Under the pieces are notes generated by a model. It did not search any database. It had not been told where the DNA came from and saw nothing but the letters and a program-made list of their open reading frames with translations. 64,000 nucleotides of DNA from positions 64,025,559-64,089,558 of the forward strand of contig NC_092040.1 of NCBI RefSeq assembly GCF_003086295.3, read 5' to 3'. Every line of letters starts with the position of its first letter. The first letter of the stretch is position 1. Below are positions 44,813 to 54,901 of the stretch, one piece after another. The DNA is from Arachis hypogaea. Its lineage: Eukaryota; Streptophyta; Magnoliopsida; Fabales; Fabaceae. The position numbers and the translations under genes were made by a program.

Positions 44813-45132
44813 TCAGGTCAATGTTAGTGTAGTCCCAACACCAAACTTAGAGTTTGGATATGGGATCTTAACACCAAACTTAGAGTTTGGTTGTGGCCTC
44901 ACAACACCAAACTTAGAGTTTGACTGTGTGGGCTCTTCTTGACTCTGAACTGAGAGAAGCTCTTCATGCTTACTCTCTTTTGTCACAGAGGGATGGCCAT
45001 GTGCCTTAAACACAAGGTAGTCCCCATTCAATTCAAGGACTAATTCACCTCTGTTGACATCTATCATAGCTCCTGCTGTGGCTAGGAAAGGTCTTCCAAG
45101 GATGATGCAATCATCCTCTTCCTTCCTAGTGT
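44813..45132 (-). pseudogene. Element D protease, C-terminal part, with tandem PPT-like coding
   Basis: Continues D's gag-protease frame after C and one TSD copy are skipped: the first base of an Asp codon lies before C and the other two after it. Residues include [20 protein letters not shown], the flap and C-terminal strand of an Athila protease. The last 40 codons contain three NSKFGV repeats, because the DNA carries three copies of CACCAAACTTAGAGTTTG (near 44840, 44872 and 44904). The frame then stops. No RT follows. Confidence 0.8.
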
Positions 45133-45137
45133 CTAAG
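45133..45137. repeat. Left target-site duplication of element C (CTAAG)
   Basis: Matches 56427-56431. Confidence 0.96.
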
Positions 45138-46662
45138 TGGTGCACGAAATTGCAATCACACTTTTGCAACTCCGCACAACTAACCAGCAAGTGTACTGGG
45201 TCGTCCAAGTAATACCTTGCGTGAGCAAGGGTCGATCCCACAGAGATTGTCGGCTTGAAGCAAGCTATGGTTATCTTGTAAATCTTAGTCAGGATATCAG
45301 AAATTATCAGGATTGATTGTGAAAAGCAAAAGAACATGAAATGATTACTTGTTTTGCAGTAATGGAGAATAGGTTGAGGTTTGGAGATGCTCCATCTTCT
45401 GAATCTCTGCTTTCCTACTGTCTTCTTCTTCAAGCACGCAAGTCTCCTTCCATGGCAAGCTGTATGCAGGGTTTCACCGTTGTCAATGGCTACCTCCCAT
45501 CCTCTCAGTGAAAGCGATTGCATATGCTCTGTCACAGCATAGCGGAATTCATCTGTCGGTTCTCAATCAGGCCGGAATAGAATCCAGTGATTCTTTTGCG
45601 TCTGTCACTAACGCCCCGCCTTCAGGAGTTTGAAGCACGTCACAGTCATTCAGTCATTGAATCCTACTCAGAATACCACAGACAAGGTTTAGACCTTCCG
45701 GATTCTCTTGAATGCCGCCATCAGTCTAGCTTATACCACGAAGATTCCGATTAAAGAACCCAAGAGATAACTACTTAATCTAAGGTAGAACGGAGGTGGT
45801 TGTCAAGCACACGTTCATAGTTGAGAATGATGATGATTGTCACGGATCATCACATTCATCCGGATTAAGAACAAGTATTATCTTAGAATGGAAGCAAGCA
45901 TGATTGAATGAGAAACAGTAGTAATTGCATTAATCCATCAAGACACAGCAGAGCTCCTCACCCCCAACCATGGGGTTTAGAGACTCATGCCGTGGAAGAA
46001 AACGTGTAAAAATGTCATGAGGTCATCCAAAGGTTCTGATACAATGTCAAAAGATCCTATTAATAGTAAACTAGTAGCCTAGGGTGTACAGAAATGAGTA
46101 AATGACGTAAAAATCCACTTCTGGGTCCACTTGGTGTGTGCTTGGGCTGAGCAATGAAGCTTTTATGTGTAGAGACGTTTTCTGGAGTTAAACGCCAGTT
46201 CTCATGCCAGTTTGGGCGTTTAACTCCAAATTTTATGCCAGTTCCGGCGTTTAACGCTGGAATTTCTGAGGCTGTTTTGCCACGCCGGTTTGGACCATCA
46301 AATCTTGGGCAAAGTATGGACTATCATATATTGCTGGAAAGCCCAGGATGTCTACTTTCCAATGCCGTTGAGAGCGCGCCAATTGGGCTTCTGTAGCTCC
46401 AGAAAATCCACTTCGAGTGCAGGGAGGTCAGAATCCAACAGCATCTGCAGTCCTTTTTGGTCTCGGAATCAGATTTTTGCTCAGGACCCTCAATTTCAGC
46501 CAGAAAATACCTGAAATCATAGAAAAACACACAAACTCATAGTAAAGTCCAGAAAAGTGAATTTTAGCTAAAAACTAATAAAAATATACTAAAAACTAAC
46601 TAAATTATACTAAAAACACACTAAAAACAATGCCAAAAAGCATACAAATTATCCGCTCATCA
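45138..46662 (-). repeat. 3' LTR of element C
   Basis: 1525 bp. It differs from 54902-56426 at positions near 46290, 46352, 46409 and 46518. It has single copies of the 49-bp segment duplicated in B/D, and a palindrome array of three units at 46184, 46215 and 46246, matching 55948-56022. Confidence 0.96.
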
Positions 46663-47709
46663 CAACACCAAACTTAAATTGTTGCTTGTCCCCAAGCAAC
46701 TGAAAATCAAAATAGGATAAAAAGAAGAGAATATACTATAGACTCCAAAATATCAAGGAAACATAGCTCCAATTAGATGAGCGGGACTAGTAGCTTTTTG
46801 CCTCCGAACAGTTTTGGCACCTCACTCTATCCCTTGAAGTTCAGAATGATTGGCATCTATAAGAACTCAGAACTCAGATAGTGTTATTGATTCTCTTAGT
46901 TAAGCATAATGATTCTTGAACATAGCTAGTGTATGAGTCTTGGCTGTGGCCTAAAGCACTCTGTCTTCCAGTATTACCACCGGATACATACATGCCACAG
47001 ACACATAATTGGGTGAACCTTCTCAGATTGTGACTCAGCTTTGCTAAAGTCCCCAATTAGAGGTGTCCAAGGTTCTTAAGCACACTCTTGTTGCCTTGGA
47101 TCACAACTTTATTTCTTTTCTTTTTCTTTTTCTTTTCTTCTTCTCTTTTCTTTTTTTTCGAATTTTTTTTTTGTATCCACTGCTTTTTCTTGCTTCAAGA
47201 ATCAGTCTAATGATTTTAGATCCTCAATAACAGTTCTCTTTTTCCTCATTCTTTCAAGAGCCAACAATTTTAACATTCTCAAAACAACAAATTCAAGAGA
47301 CATATGCACTGTTCAAGCATTCATTCAGAAAGCAAAAAGTATTGTCACCACATCAAACTAATTTAACTAGTTTCAATGATAAATTTTGAAATCCTGTACT
47401 TCTTGTTCTTTTGTGATTAAAGCATTTTTTTCACTTAAGAGAGGTGATGGATTCATAGGACATTCATATCTTTAAGGCATAAAATTTCAATTTTATTAAT
47501 TATGAACTAAGAATAGGACTCAAAGATATATATAAGATGAGACTAAAAGAAAAAAAAATAAAAATAGAAAACAAAACAAACAAAAAAAAACGCAAAAACA
47601 TAGGCTCCTAATGATAGAGGTTTTCACAGAGTTAGGACTCAACAACCTTGATTTTGAGAAGTGGATGCTCCCTCAGCTTGAGAGGAGAACTTTTGGCGTT
47701 TCTTGGAGT
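46663..47709 (-). other. Element C 3' region (non-coding)
   Basis: CACCAAACTTA (46666-46676) and the stem-loop TTGCTTGTCCCCAAGCAA (46682-46699) flank the LTR. The rest resembles 41567-42657 in D. A 60-codon minus ORF near 46874-47056 is not credible. Confidence 0.82.
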
Positions 47710-48564
47710 TCACGCCCCTTGTCCTTCCATTGACTTCTTGGTGATTGGATGTTCAATAGGTATGAACTCATCTGCTCCCATCTTCACCCCAGCCTCTTTA
47801 CAGAGCAAGGAGATTAGGCTTGGATAAGCCAATTTGGTTACAGTGGAATTCTTATTTGCAATTGTGTAGATCTCACAAGCAATCACATGATGAACCTCCA
47901 CTTCTTTTCCAAGCATAATGCAATGAATCATCACTGCCCTCTTGATGGTGACCTCAGAACGGTTGCTAGTGGGCAATATGGAACGCCCAATAAAGTCTAG
48001 CCACCCTCTTGCAATTGGCTTGAGGTCTCCCCTCTTGAGTTGGTTTGGGACACCCTTTGAATTGGTTATCCACTTAGTCCCAGGGAGGCATATGTCCTTT
48101 AGAACTTGATCCAACCCTTTATCTACTCTCACCATCCTCCTATTGAAGGAATCAGGATCATCTTGCAGTTGAGGTAGTTTGAAGATTTCTCTTATTTTGT
48201 CCAGATGGAAGTACATAACTTTCCCTCTGACCATGGTTCTGTAGGTATGGTAAGCAGTTCCAGTCATTCTCTGCTTATCTGTTAGCCATAGATTAGAGTA
48301 GAATTCCTGAACCATGTTCCTTCCAACCTTTATTTCAGGATTGGTCAGAACTTCCCATCCTCTGTTTCGAATTTGCTCTTGGATCTCCGGATATTCATCT
48401 TCTTTCAGATCAAATTTAACTTTCGGGATCACTGACCTCAGACCCATTATTTTGTGATAATGGTCTTCATGTTCTTTGGTTAAGAACTTCTCTTGATTCC
48501 AAAGATTCTTTGGATTAGTCTCTTTCTTTCCTCTTGAGTTGGTTTGTTTTCCCTTAGGAGCCAT
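47710..48564 (-). CDS. Element C second ORF: plant-transposon-type domain protein, 284 aa
   Basis: I choose the ATG at 48564 (MAPKGKQTNSRGKK), which aligns with D's start; an ATG 15 codons upstream is also in frame. The core matches D: EDEYPEIQEQIRNRGWEVLT, MVQEFYSNLWL, MVRGKVMYFHLDKIREIF, SILPTSNRSEVTIKRAVMIH, PITKKSMEG. It stops at 47710, about 100 residues earlier than D's. Just past the stop another frame reads a basic, Gln/Ser-rich tail (KKRQKF...) up to about 47630, so a one-base change near the end may have truncated it. D's C-terminal coiled coil is not found. A TATA-like box is at 48717-48724. The function is unknown. Confidence 0.8.
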   Translation of the reverse strand: MAPKGKQTNSRGKKETNPKNLWNQEKFLTKEHEDHYHKIMGLRSVIPKVKFDLKEDEYPEIQEQIRNRGWEVLTNPEIKVGRNMVQEFYSNLWLTDKQRMTGTAYHTYRTMVRGKVMYFHLDKIREIFKLPQLQDDPDSFNRRMVRVDKGLDQVLKDICLPGTKWITNSKGVPNQLKRGDLKPIARGWLDFIGRSILPTSNRSEVTIKRAVMIHCIMLGKEVEVHHVIACEIYTIANKNSTVTKLAYPSLISLLCKEAGVKMGADEFIPIEHPITKKSMEGQGA

Positions 48565-48603
48565 GATCTTGATGAATCTTGGCTTAGTGATCACGGAAAA
48601 GCA

Positions 48604-48638
48604 CACCAAACTTAGAGGTATTGCTTGTCCTCAAGCAA
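48604..48638 (-). promoter_or_regulatory. Stem-loop and PPT-like motif upstream of C's second ORF
   Basis: CACCAAACTTA (48604-48614) and TTGCTTGTCCTCAAGCAA (48621-48638, 7-bp stem), 40-75 nt before the ATG at 48564. The spacing and order are as in D. Confidence 0.8.
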
Positions 48639-48716
48639 AACGAGAAGAAAGGAGAGAAGAGAGAGAGAGGAAGAGGAAATTCGAATGGTGTGGTGGAAAG
48701 AGGAAGCCAAACACGA

Positions 48717-48724
48717 ATTTATAA
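48717..48724 (-). promoter_or_regulatory. TATA-like box upstream of C's second ORF
   Basis: TATAAATT on the minus strand, about 155 bp before the ATG. It occupies a similar place to D's TATAAATA. Confidence 0.5.
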
Positions 48725-48987
48725 GGTGAGGGAGAGAGTATTTTCGAAAAAAAAGAGAGATTTGAAAGGAGATTTGAGAAGATATAAAAAAAATTGAGAA
48801 AAGGGTGAGTTTTTGAAGAAGATTTGGGATTAATTTGAAATAGATTTGAAGAATGGTTTTGATTTGTGAAGATTTGAAAGTGAATGATGAAAGGTTGAAG
48901 TGCATTTATGTAGAAGAGTATGGGTGAAAAGAGGAAAGTTTGAAAAAATTTGAGTTGAAAACAAAAATGTGGTCCCCCCACCTTTCT

Positions 48988-49220
48988 GGTGTTAAACGCC
49001 CAGAATGGCACCCATTCTGGCGTTTAACGCCCAATTGCTACCCCTTTTGGGCGTTTAACGCCCAGCCAGGTGCCCTGGCTGGCGTTAAACGCCAGAAAGC
49101 CTTTATCACTGGGCATTTTTCAAAACGCCCAGGATGCTGCACACCTGGCGTTAAACGCCCAGAATGGTGCCCATTCTGGCGTTTAACGCCCAAAATGCCC
49201 CTTACTGGCGTTTTTTCGCC
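48988..49220 (-). repeat. Internal palindrome array of element C, eight units, 31-bp phase
   Basis: Units start at 48988, 49019, 49050, 49081, 49112, 49147, 49178 and 49207. The first five are 31 bp apart. The fifth unit has four extra bases, giving 35, then 31 and 29. Typical unit GGCGTTTAACGCC. Several spacers are inverted repeats themselves, for example AGAATGG...CCATTCT and AGCCAGG...CCTGGCT. Confidence 0.94.
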
Positions 49221-49330
49221 AGTAAGCTCATTTTCTCTGCTTTTTGAGCTGAATCCTTCTGTAACTCTGTGAATTCCTTCATTTTTGATATTTGCCTCTG
49301 TAAGAACTAATTATATAACCTCCTAATGAC

Positions 49331-49355
49331 TGGGTTGCCTCCCAGCAAGCGCTTC
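49331..49355 (-). repeat. Conserved post-coding motif of element C
   Basis: The plus strand reads TGGGTTGCCTCCCAGCAAGC then GCTTC, about 33 bp after the gag-pol stop in element orientation. Homologous to 44741-44765. Confidence 0.85.
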
Positions 49356-49387
49356 TTTACTGTCTTTAGCTGGACTTTCACTGAGAA

Positions 49388-52300
49388 TCACTCAAGCCTC
49401 AGTTTTGAGCATTCCTGCTCAAAGTTTCCTTCAAGATAATGCTTGATTCTCTGTCCATTAACAATGAACTTCTTGTCAGAATCAATATCCTGAAGCTCAA
49501 CATATCCATATGGTGACACTCCTGTAATCACATACGGACCCCTCCAGCGGGATTTGAGTTTTCCTGGAAACAGTCTGAGCCTAGAGTTGAAGAGCAGAAC
49601 TTTTTGTCCTGGCTCAAAGACTCTGGTTGACAACTTCTTGTCATGCCATTTCTTTGCCTTTTCCTTATAAATTTTTGCATTTTCAAAGGCATTGAGTCTG
49701 AACTCCTCTAGCTCATTTAACTGGAGTAATCTTTTTTCACCAGCTAACTGTGCATCCATGTTTAGGAATATGGTTGCCCAGTAGGCTTTATGTTCCAGTT
49801 CCACAGGCAAATGACAGGCCTTCCCATATACCAGTTGGTATGGGGAGGTTCCTATAGGAGTCTTGAATGCTGTTCTGTATGCCCACAGAGCATCATCCAA
49901 GCTCTTTGCCCAATCCTTTCTTCGGACTATCACAGTCCGTTCTAGGATTCTTTTTAGCTCTCTGTTAGAGACCTCAGCTTGCCCATTTGTCTGTGGATGA
50001 TACGGAGTTGCCACTTTGTGGCTAATTCCATACCTAACCATAGCAAGGTGTAGCTGTTTATTGCAGAAATGAGTGCCCCCGTCACTGATTAGCACTCTGG
50101 GCACTCCAAACCTGCTGAAAATGTTTTTCTGGAGGAATTTCAGTACGGTCTTTGTATCATTAGTGGGTGTAGCAATTGCTTCTACCCACTTAGACACATA
50201 GTCCACTGCCACCAGAATGTAAGTGTTTGAGTATGATGGTGGGAATGGCCCCATGAAGTCAATTCCCCATACATCAAATAGTTCTATCTCTAATATCCCT
50301 TGTTGAGGCATGGCATATCCATGAGGCAGGTTACCAGCTCTTTGGCAACTGTCACAGTTACGCACAAACTCTCGGGAATCTTTATAGAGAGTAGGCCAGT
50401 AGAAGCCACATTGGAGGACTTTAGTGGCTGTTCGCTCACTTCCGAAATGTCCTCCATACTGTGATCCATGGCAGTGCCATAGGATCCTTTGTGCTTCTTC
50501 TCTGGGTACACACCTGCGGATCACTCCGTCAGCACATCTCTTGAAGAGATATGGTTCATCCCAGAGGTAGTACTTGGCATCTGAAATTAATTTCTTTCTC
50601 TGCATGTAACTGTACTCTTTGGGTATGAACCTCACAGCTTTAAAATTTGCAATATCTGCAAACCATGGAGCTTCCTGAATGGCAAATAGTTGCTCATCTG
50701 GAAACGTCTCAGAAATCTCAGTAGAAGGGAGGGACGTCCCTACTACTGGTTCTATTCGGGACAGATGATCAGCTACTTGGTTCTCTGTCCCTTTTCTGTC
50801 TCTTATTTCTATATCAAACTCTTGTAGAAGCAACACCCATCTTATGAGCATGGGTTTTGAATCCTGCTTTGTGAGTAGATATTTAAGAGCAGCATGGTTA
50901 GTGTACACAACCACTTTGGATCCCACTAGATAGGATCTAAACTTGTCAATGGCATAGACCACTGCAAGCAACTCTTTTTCTGTGGTTGTGTAGTTCTTAT
51001 GTGCGTCATTTAGAACACGGCTGGCATAGTAAATGACGTGCAGAAGCTTGTTATGCCTCTGTCCCAACACTGCACCAATGGCATGATCACTGGCATCACA
51101 CATTAGTTCAAATGGCAATGTCCAATCTGGTGCAGAGATGACTGGTGCTGTGACCAGCTTAGCTTTCAGGGTCTCAAATGCCTGCAGACACTGTGTGTCA
51201 AACACAAATGGTGTGTCAGCAGCTAACAGGTTACTCAGAGGTTTTGCAATTTTTGAAAAATCCTTTATAAACCTTCTGTAGAACCCTGCATGCCCCAGAA
51301 AGCTTCTGATTGCCTTAACATTGGCAGGTGGTGGTAATTTTTCAATTACCTCTACCTTTGCCTTATCCACCTCTATTCCCTTGTTTGAAATTTTGTGCCC
51401 AAGGACAATTCCTTCAGTCACCATAAAGTGACATTTCTCCCAGTTTAAAACCAGGTTAGTCTCTTGGCATCTTTTCAAGACAAGTGCTAGGTGATTAAGA
51501 CAGGAGTTAAATGAGTCTCTATATACTGAAAAGTCATCCATGAAGACTTCCAGAAATTTCTCTACCATATCTGAGAAGATAGAGAGCATGCACCTCTGAA
51601 AGGTTGCAGGTGCATTGCACAGACCAAAAGGCATCCTCCTGTAGGCAAACACGCCAGAAGGGCAAGTGAATGCTGTTTTCTCTTGGTCCTGAGGATCTAC
51701 TGCAATTTGGTTGTAGCCTGAATAGCCATCCAAAAAGCAGTAATAATCATGGCCAGCTAGTCTTTCTAGCATTTGGTCTATGAATGGTAAAGGAAAATGA
51801 TCCTTTCTGGTGGCTGTATTGAGCCTTCTGTAGTCAATACACATGCGCCACCCTGTGACTGTCCTTGTAGGAACCAGTTCATTTTTTTCATTATGAACCA
51901 CTGTCATGCCTCCCTTTTTGGGAACAACTTGGACAGGGCTCACCCAGGGGCTATCAGAAATAGGATAAATAATCCCAACCTCTAGTAATTTAGTGACCTC
52001 TTTCTGCACCACCTCCTTCATGGCAGGATTTAGCCTCCTCTGTGGTTGGACCACTGGTTTGGCATTATCCTCCAACAGGATCTTGTGCATGCATCTAGCT
52101 GGGCTAATACCCTTAAGATCACTTATGGACCACCCAAGAGCTATCTTGTGTGTCCTTAGCACTTGAATCAGTGCTTCCTCTTCCTGTGAATTTAAAGCAG
52201 AGCTTATAATCACTGGAAAAGTGTCACCCTCTCCCAGAAATGCATATTTCAGGGATGGTGGTAGTGGTTTGAGTTCAGGCTTGGGAGGCTTATCCTCCTC

Positions 52301-54340
52301 CTGAGGAATTTTCGAAAATTCCTTTGCCTCCTCTAGTTCTTCTTGATCAGGCTGAGCATCTTTGAAGATGTTCTCAAGCTCTGATTCTAGGCTCTCAGCC
52401 ATACTGATCTCTTCTACCAGAGAGTCAATAATGTCAGCGCCCATGCAGTCATTTGGTGTGTCTGGATGCTGCATGGCTTTTACAGCATTCAACTTGAACT
52501 CATCCTCATTGACCCTCAAGGTTACTTCCCCTTTTTGTACATAAATGAGAGTTCGTCCAGTTGCTAGGAAGGGTCTTCCTAGAATGAGAGTTGCACTCTT
52601 GTGCTCCTCCATTTCCAGCACCACAAAGTCAGTTGGAAAGGCAAATGGCCCAACCTTGACAATCATGTCCTCAATTATGCCTGATGGGTATTTAATGGAG
52701 CCATCAACAAGTTGGAGGCATATCCGGGTTGGTTTGACTTCTCCAGTCAACCCAAGCTTTCTGATAGTGGATGCAGGTATTAGATTGATGCTTGCTCCAA
52801 GATCACATAGAGCTGTCTTAGTGCAAGCACCTTCTAATGTGCATGGTATCATAAAGCTTCCTGGATCTTGAAGCTTTTCTGGTAAGCTTTTTAATATGAC
52901 TGCACTGCATTCCTCAGTGAGAAACACTTTTTCAGTTTCTCTCCAATCCTTCTTATGACTTAAGATTTCTTTCATGAACTTAGCATAAGAAGGTATTTGC
53001 TCAAGTGCCTCTGCAAACGGAATCTTTATTTCAAGCGTCCTTAGATAGTCTGCAAAGCGGGCAAATTGCTTATCCTGTTCCGCTTGGCGGAGTTTTTGAG
53101 GATAAGGCATCTTGGCTTTATATTCTTCAACCTTAGATGCTGCAGGTTTATTCCTTACAGAAGTGGTTGAAGAAGCCTTGTTAGAGGGATTACTGTCAGC
53201 ACTCTCAGGTGTCTGATCTTCCCTTGGCGTTTGAACGCCAGGAATGGGTGAAGCTTGGGCGTTAAACGCCAACTTTTCCCCCTTTTCTGGCGTTTGAACG
53301 CCAATAACATTCCTCTCTGGGCTCTTACTGTCCTCAGAGGGATTTTGCACAGTGGTTTGGATGTCCTCTGTCAATTGTTCCTTGTTTGGCTTTTTACTCT
53401 TTTGAGCAGTGTTATTCAGGGTCTTCCCACTCCTCAATTGAACTGCTTGACATTCCTCTGTTATCTGTTTAGATAATTGCTGTTTTGCTTGATTCAACTG
53501 CAGTTCTATGCTCTTGTTAGCAACTTTAGTTTCATAGAGCATCTCTTTAAAGTCTGCTAACTGTTCTGTCATCAGGAGCAATTGTTGATTAAGCTCAATT
53601 ATCTGTTCTTGAGGACTAGGGTCAGTGACTACTGTCATGACTTCCTCTTTTGGAGAGAACTCATTGCTAGAATACAAATATTGGTTTCTAGCAACAGTGT
53701 CTATAAGCTCTTGAGCTTCTTCAATTGTCTTCCTCATGTGTATAGATCCACCAGCTGAGTGGTCTAAAGACATCTGAGCTTTTTCTGTAAGCCCATAGTA
53801 GAAAATGTCTAACTGTACCCACTCTGAGAACATTTCAGAGGGACATTTTCTGAGCATACCTCTATACCTCTCCCAGGCATTATAAAGGGATTCATCATCC
53901 TCTTGTTTAAAGCCTTGGATGTCCAGCCTTAACTGTGTCATCCTTTTAGGAGGGTAAAAATAATTCAGGAATTTGTCTGACAACTGTTTCCATGTCTTTA
54001 TGCTTGCTGTAGGTTGGTTATTCAACCACCTTTTTGCCTGATCTTTTACAGCAAATGGAAACAGTAATAGTCTGTAGACATCCTGATCTACCTCTTTATC
54101 ATGTACTGTGTCAGCAATTTGTAAAAACTGTGCCAGAAACTCAGTAGGTTCTTCCTGTGGAAGACCGGAATACTGGCAATTTTGCTGCACTATGATAATG
54201 AGTTGAGGATTTAGTTCAAAGCTGCTTGCTTTGATGGGAGGTGTACAGATGCTACTCCCATATGCAGCTGTAATGGGGTTAGCATATGACCCCAGAGTCC
54301 TCTTGGACTGATTGATCCCACTTAAGTCCATAATGGACAA
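49388..54340 (-). CDS. gag-pol: Element C Gag-Pol polyprotein, 1650 aa, intact
   Basis: A single open frame from ATG 54340 ([12 protein letters not shown]). Gag core at about residues 60-230 ([56 protein letters not shown]); no CCHC knuckle is evident. Protease with [13 protein letters not shown], Asp 513. RT at about 760-960 ([24 protein letters not shown] with Asp 935-936). RNase H follows ([33 protein letters not shown]). Integrase has an HHCC finger ([11 protein letters not shown]...CDSCQ) and catalytic Asp 1361, Asp 1420 and Glu 1456, spaced D58D35E, then a C-terminal domain ([18 protein letters not shown]). Motifs such as FMDDFSVY and the tRNA-Asp PBS place it in the Athila lineage. No lesion is seen. 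Three palindrome units (53226-53301) are translated within the gag-protease linker. Confidence 0.96.
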   Translation of the reverse strand: MSIMDLSGINQSKRTLGSYANPITAAYGSSICTPPIKASSFELNPQLIIIVQQNCQYSGLPQEEPTEFLAQFLQIADTVHDKEVDQDVYRLLLFPFAVKDQAKRWLNNQPTASIKTWKQLSDKFLNYFYPPKRMTQLRLDIQGFKQEDDESLYNAWERYRGMLRKCPSEMFSEWVQLDIFYYGLTEKAQMSLDHSAGGSIHMRKTIEEAQELIDTVARNQYLYSSNEFSPKEEVMTVVTDPSPQEQIIELNQQLLLMTEQLADFKEMLYETKVANKSIELQLNQAKQQLSKQITEECQAVQLRSGKTLNNTAQKSKKPNKEQLTEDIQTTVQNPSEDSKSPERNVIGVQTPEKGEKLAFNAQASPIPGVQTPREDQTPESADSNPSNKASSTTSVRNKPAASKVEEYKAKMPYPQKLRQAEQDKQFARFADYLRTLEIKIPFAEALEQIPSYAKFMKEILSHKKDWRETEKVFLTEECSAVILKSLPEKLQDPGSFMIPCTLEGACTKTALCDLGASINLIPASTIRKLGLTGEVKPTRICLQLVDGSIKYPSGIIEDMIVKVGPFAFPTDFVVLEMEEHKSATLILGRPFLATGRTLIYVQKGEVTLRVNEDEFKLNAVKAMQHPDTPNDCMGADIIDSLVEEISMAESLESELENIFKDAQPDQEELEEAKEFSKIPQEEDKPPKPELKPLPPSLKYAFLGEGDTFPVIISSALNSQEEEALIQVLRTHKIALGWSISDLKGISPARCMHKILLEDNAKPVVQPQRRLNPAMKEVVQKEVTKLLEVGIIYPISDSPWVSPVQVVPKKGGMTVVHNEKNELVPTRTVTGWRMCIDYRRLNTATRKDHFPLPFIDQMLERLAGHDYYCFLDGYSGYNQIAVDPQDQEKTAFTCPSGVFAYRRMPFGLCNAPATFQRCMLSIFSDMVEKFLEVFMDDFSVYRDSFNSCLNHLALVLKRCQETNLVLNWEKCHFMVTEGIVLGHKISNKGIEVDKAKVEVIEKLPPPANVKAIRSFLGHAGFYRRFIKDFSKIAKPLSNLLAADTPFVFDTQCLQAFETLKAKLVTAPVISAPDWTLPFELMCDASDHAIGAVLGQRHNKLLHVIYYASRVLNDAHKNYTTTEKELLAVVYAIDKFRSYLVGSKVVVYTNHAALKYLLTKQDSKPMLIRWVLLLQEFDIEIRDRKGTENQVADHLSRIEPVVGTSLPSTEISETFPDEQLFAIQEAPWFADIANFKAVRFIPKEYSYMQRKKLISDAKYYLWDEPYLFKRCADGVIRRCVPREEAQRILWHCHGSQYGGHFGSERTATKVLQCGFYWPTLYKDSREFVRNCDSCQRAGNLPHGYAMPQQGILEIELFDVWGIDFMGPFPPSYSNTYILVAVDYVSKWVEAIATPTNDTKTVLKFLQKNIFSRFGVPRVLISDGGTHFCNKQLHLAMVRYGISHKVATPYHPQTNGQAEVSNRELKRILERTVIVRRKDWAKSLDDALWAYRTAFKTPIGTSPYQLVYGKACHLPVELEHKAYWATIFLNMDAQLAGEKRLLQLNELEEFRLNAFENAKIYKEKAKKWHDKKLSTRVFEPGQKVLLFNSRLRLFPGKLKSRWRGPYVITGVSPYGYVELQDIDSDKKFIVNGQRIKHYLEGNFEQECSKLRLE
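53226..53301 (-). repeat. Palindrome units inside the gag coding sequence of element C
   Basis: GGCGTTTGAACGCC at 53226, GGCGTTAAACGCC at 53258 and GGCGTTTGAACGCC at 53289, spaced 32 and 31 bp. They are in frame and read as GVQTP/AFNAQ-like peptides in a disordered linker. Confidence 0.9.
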
Positions 54341-54877
54341 AAGGGAAATGATAATGATTGCAAAGAGATAAATTTTGTTTGTTTGTTTGTTTTTTTTTGA
54401 ATTTACGAAAACAAGAATAAAACAAAATAAAATTAAAATAAAAATTCGAAAATCAAAAAGAAAATAAGATCAAAGCAAATTGAGAACTGAATCAATTAGT
54501 TAATTAAAAAGATTTTGAAAACAGCAATTAAAAAGATATGATTGAAAAATTTTTATGAAAAAGATTTGATTTTTAAAAAGAGGAAAGAGAAAAACAACAA
54601 AAAGACACCAAACTTAAAATTTTAGAAAATCAAACACAAAATTTTCGAAAATTTTTAAGGGAAAAACACAAAGAGGACACCAAACTTAGAATTTTTATGA
54701 ATCAAAAAGAGACTAAAAACATGCAAAAATCGAAAATCAAAAGAAAAACAAAAGCATGCAACTGACACCAAACTTAGAATACGAAACTAGACTCAACTAA
54801 AAGACTCTAAACCAACAAAAATAAAACAGTCCTAATCTAAGCAACAAGATAAGCCGTCAGTTGTCCAAACTCAACAA
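54341..54877 (-). other. Element C 5' leader (non-coding)
   Basis: A-rich, with three CACCAAACTTA copies (near 54606, 54679 and 54767) and AAAGAT-type low complexity. It is shorter than D's leader. Confidence 0.82.
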
Positions 54878-54895
54878 TCCCCGGCAACGGCGCCA
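54878..54895 (-). promoter_or_regulatory. Primer-binding site of element C (tRNA-Asp, perfect)
   Basis: The plus strand reads TCCCCGGCAACGGCGCCA, six bases (AAAACT) from the LTR. Confidence 0.94.
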
Positions 54896-54901
54896 AAAAC
54901 T

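Larger units (their letters stand above)
48639..49387 (-). other. Element C region between gag-pol and the second ORF
   Basis: Holds, in element order, the conserved post-coding motif (49331-49355), the palindrome array (48988-49220), a TATA-like box (48717-48724) and an A/G-rich leader stretch. Short minus ORFs here are Phe/Ser low-complexity and not credible. Confidence 0.8.

Noticed and set aside
47710..48564. Env-like glycoprotein gene in the env position
   Set aside because: There is no signal peptide, transmembrane segment or glycosylation-rich ectodomain, and the core is a recognisable plant-transposon-type domain.
48988..49220. CRISPR-like array (regular repeats with spacers)
   Set aside because: The repeats are only 13 bp, variable and palindromic, the spacers are related to one another, and the host is a plant. 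Only the regularity is shared with CRISPR.
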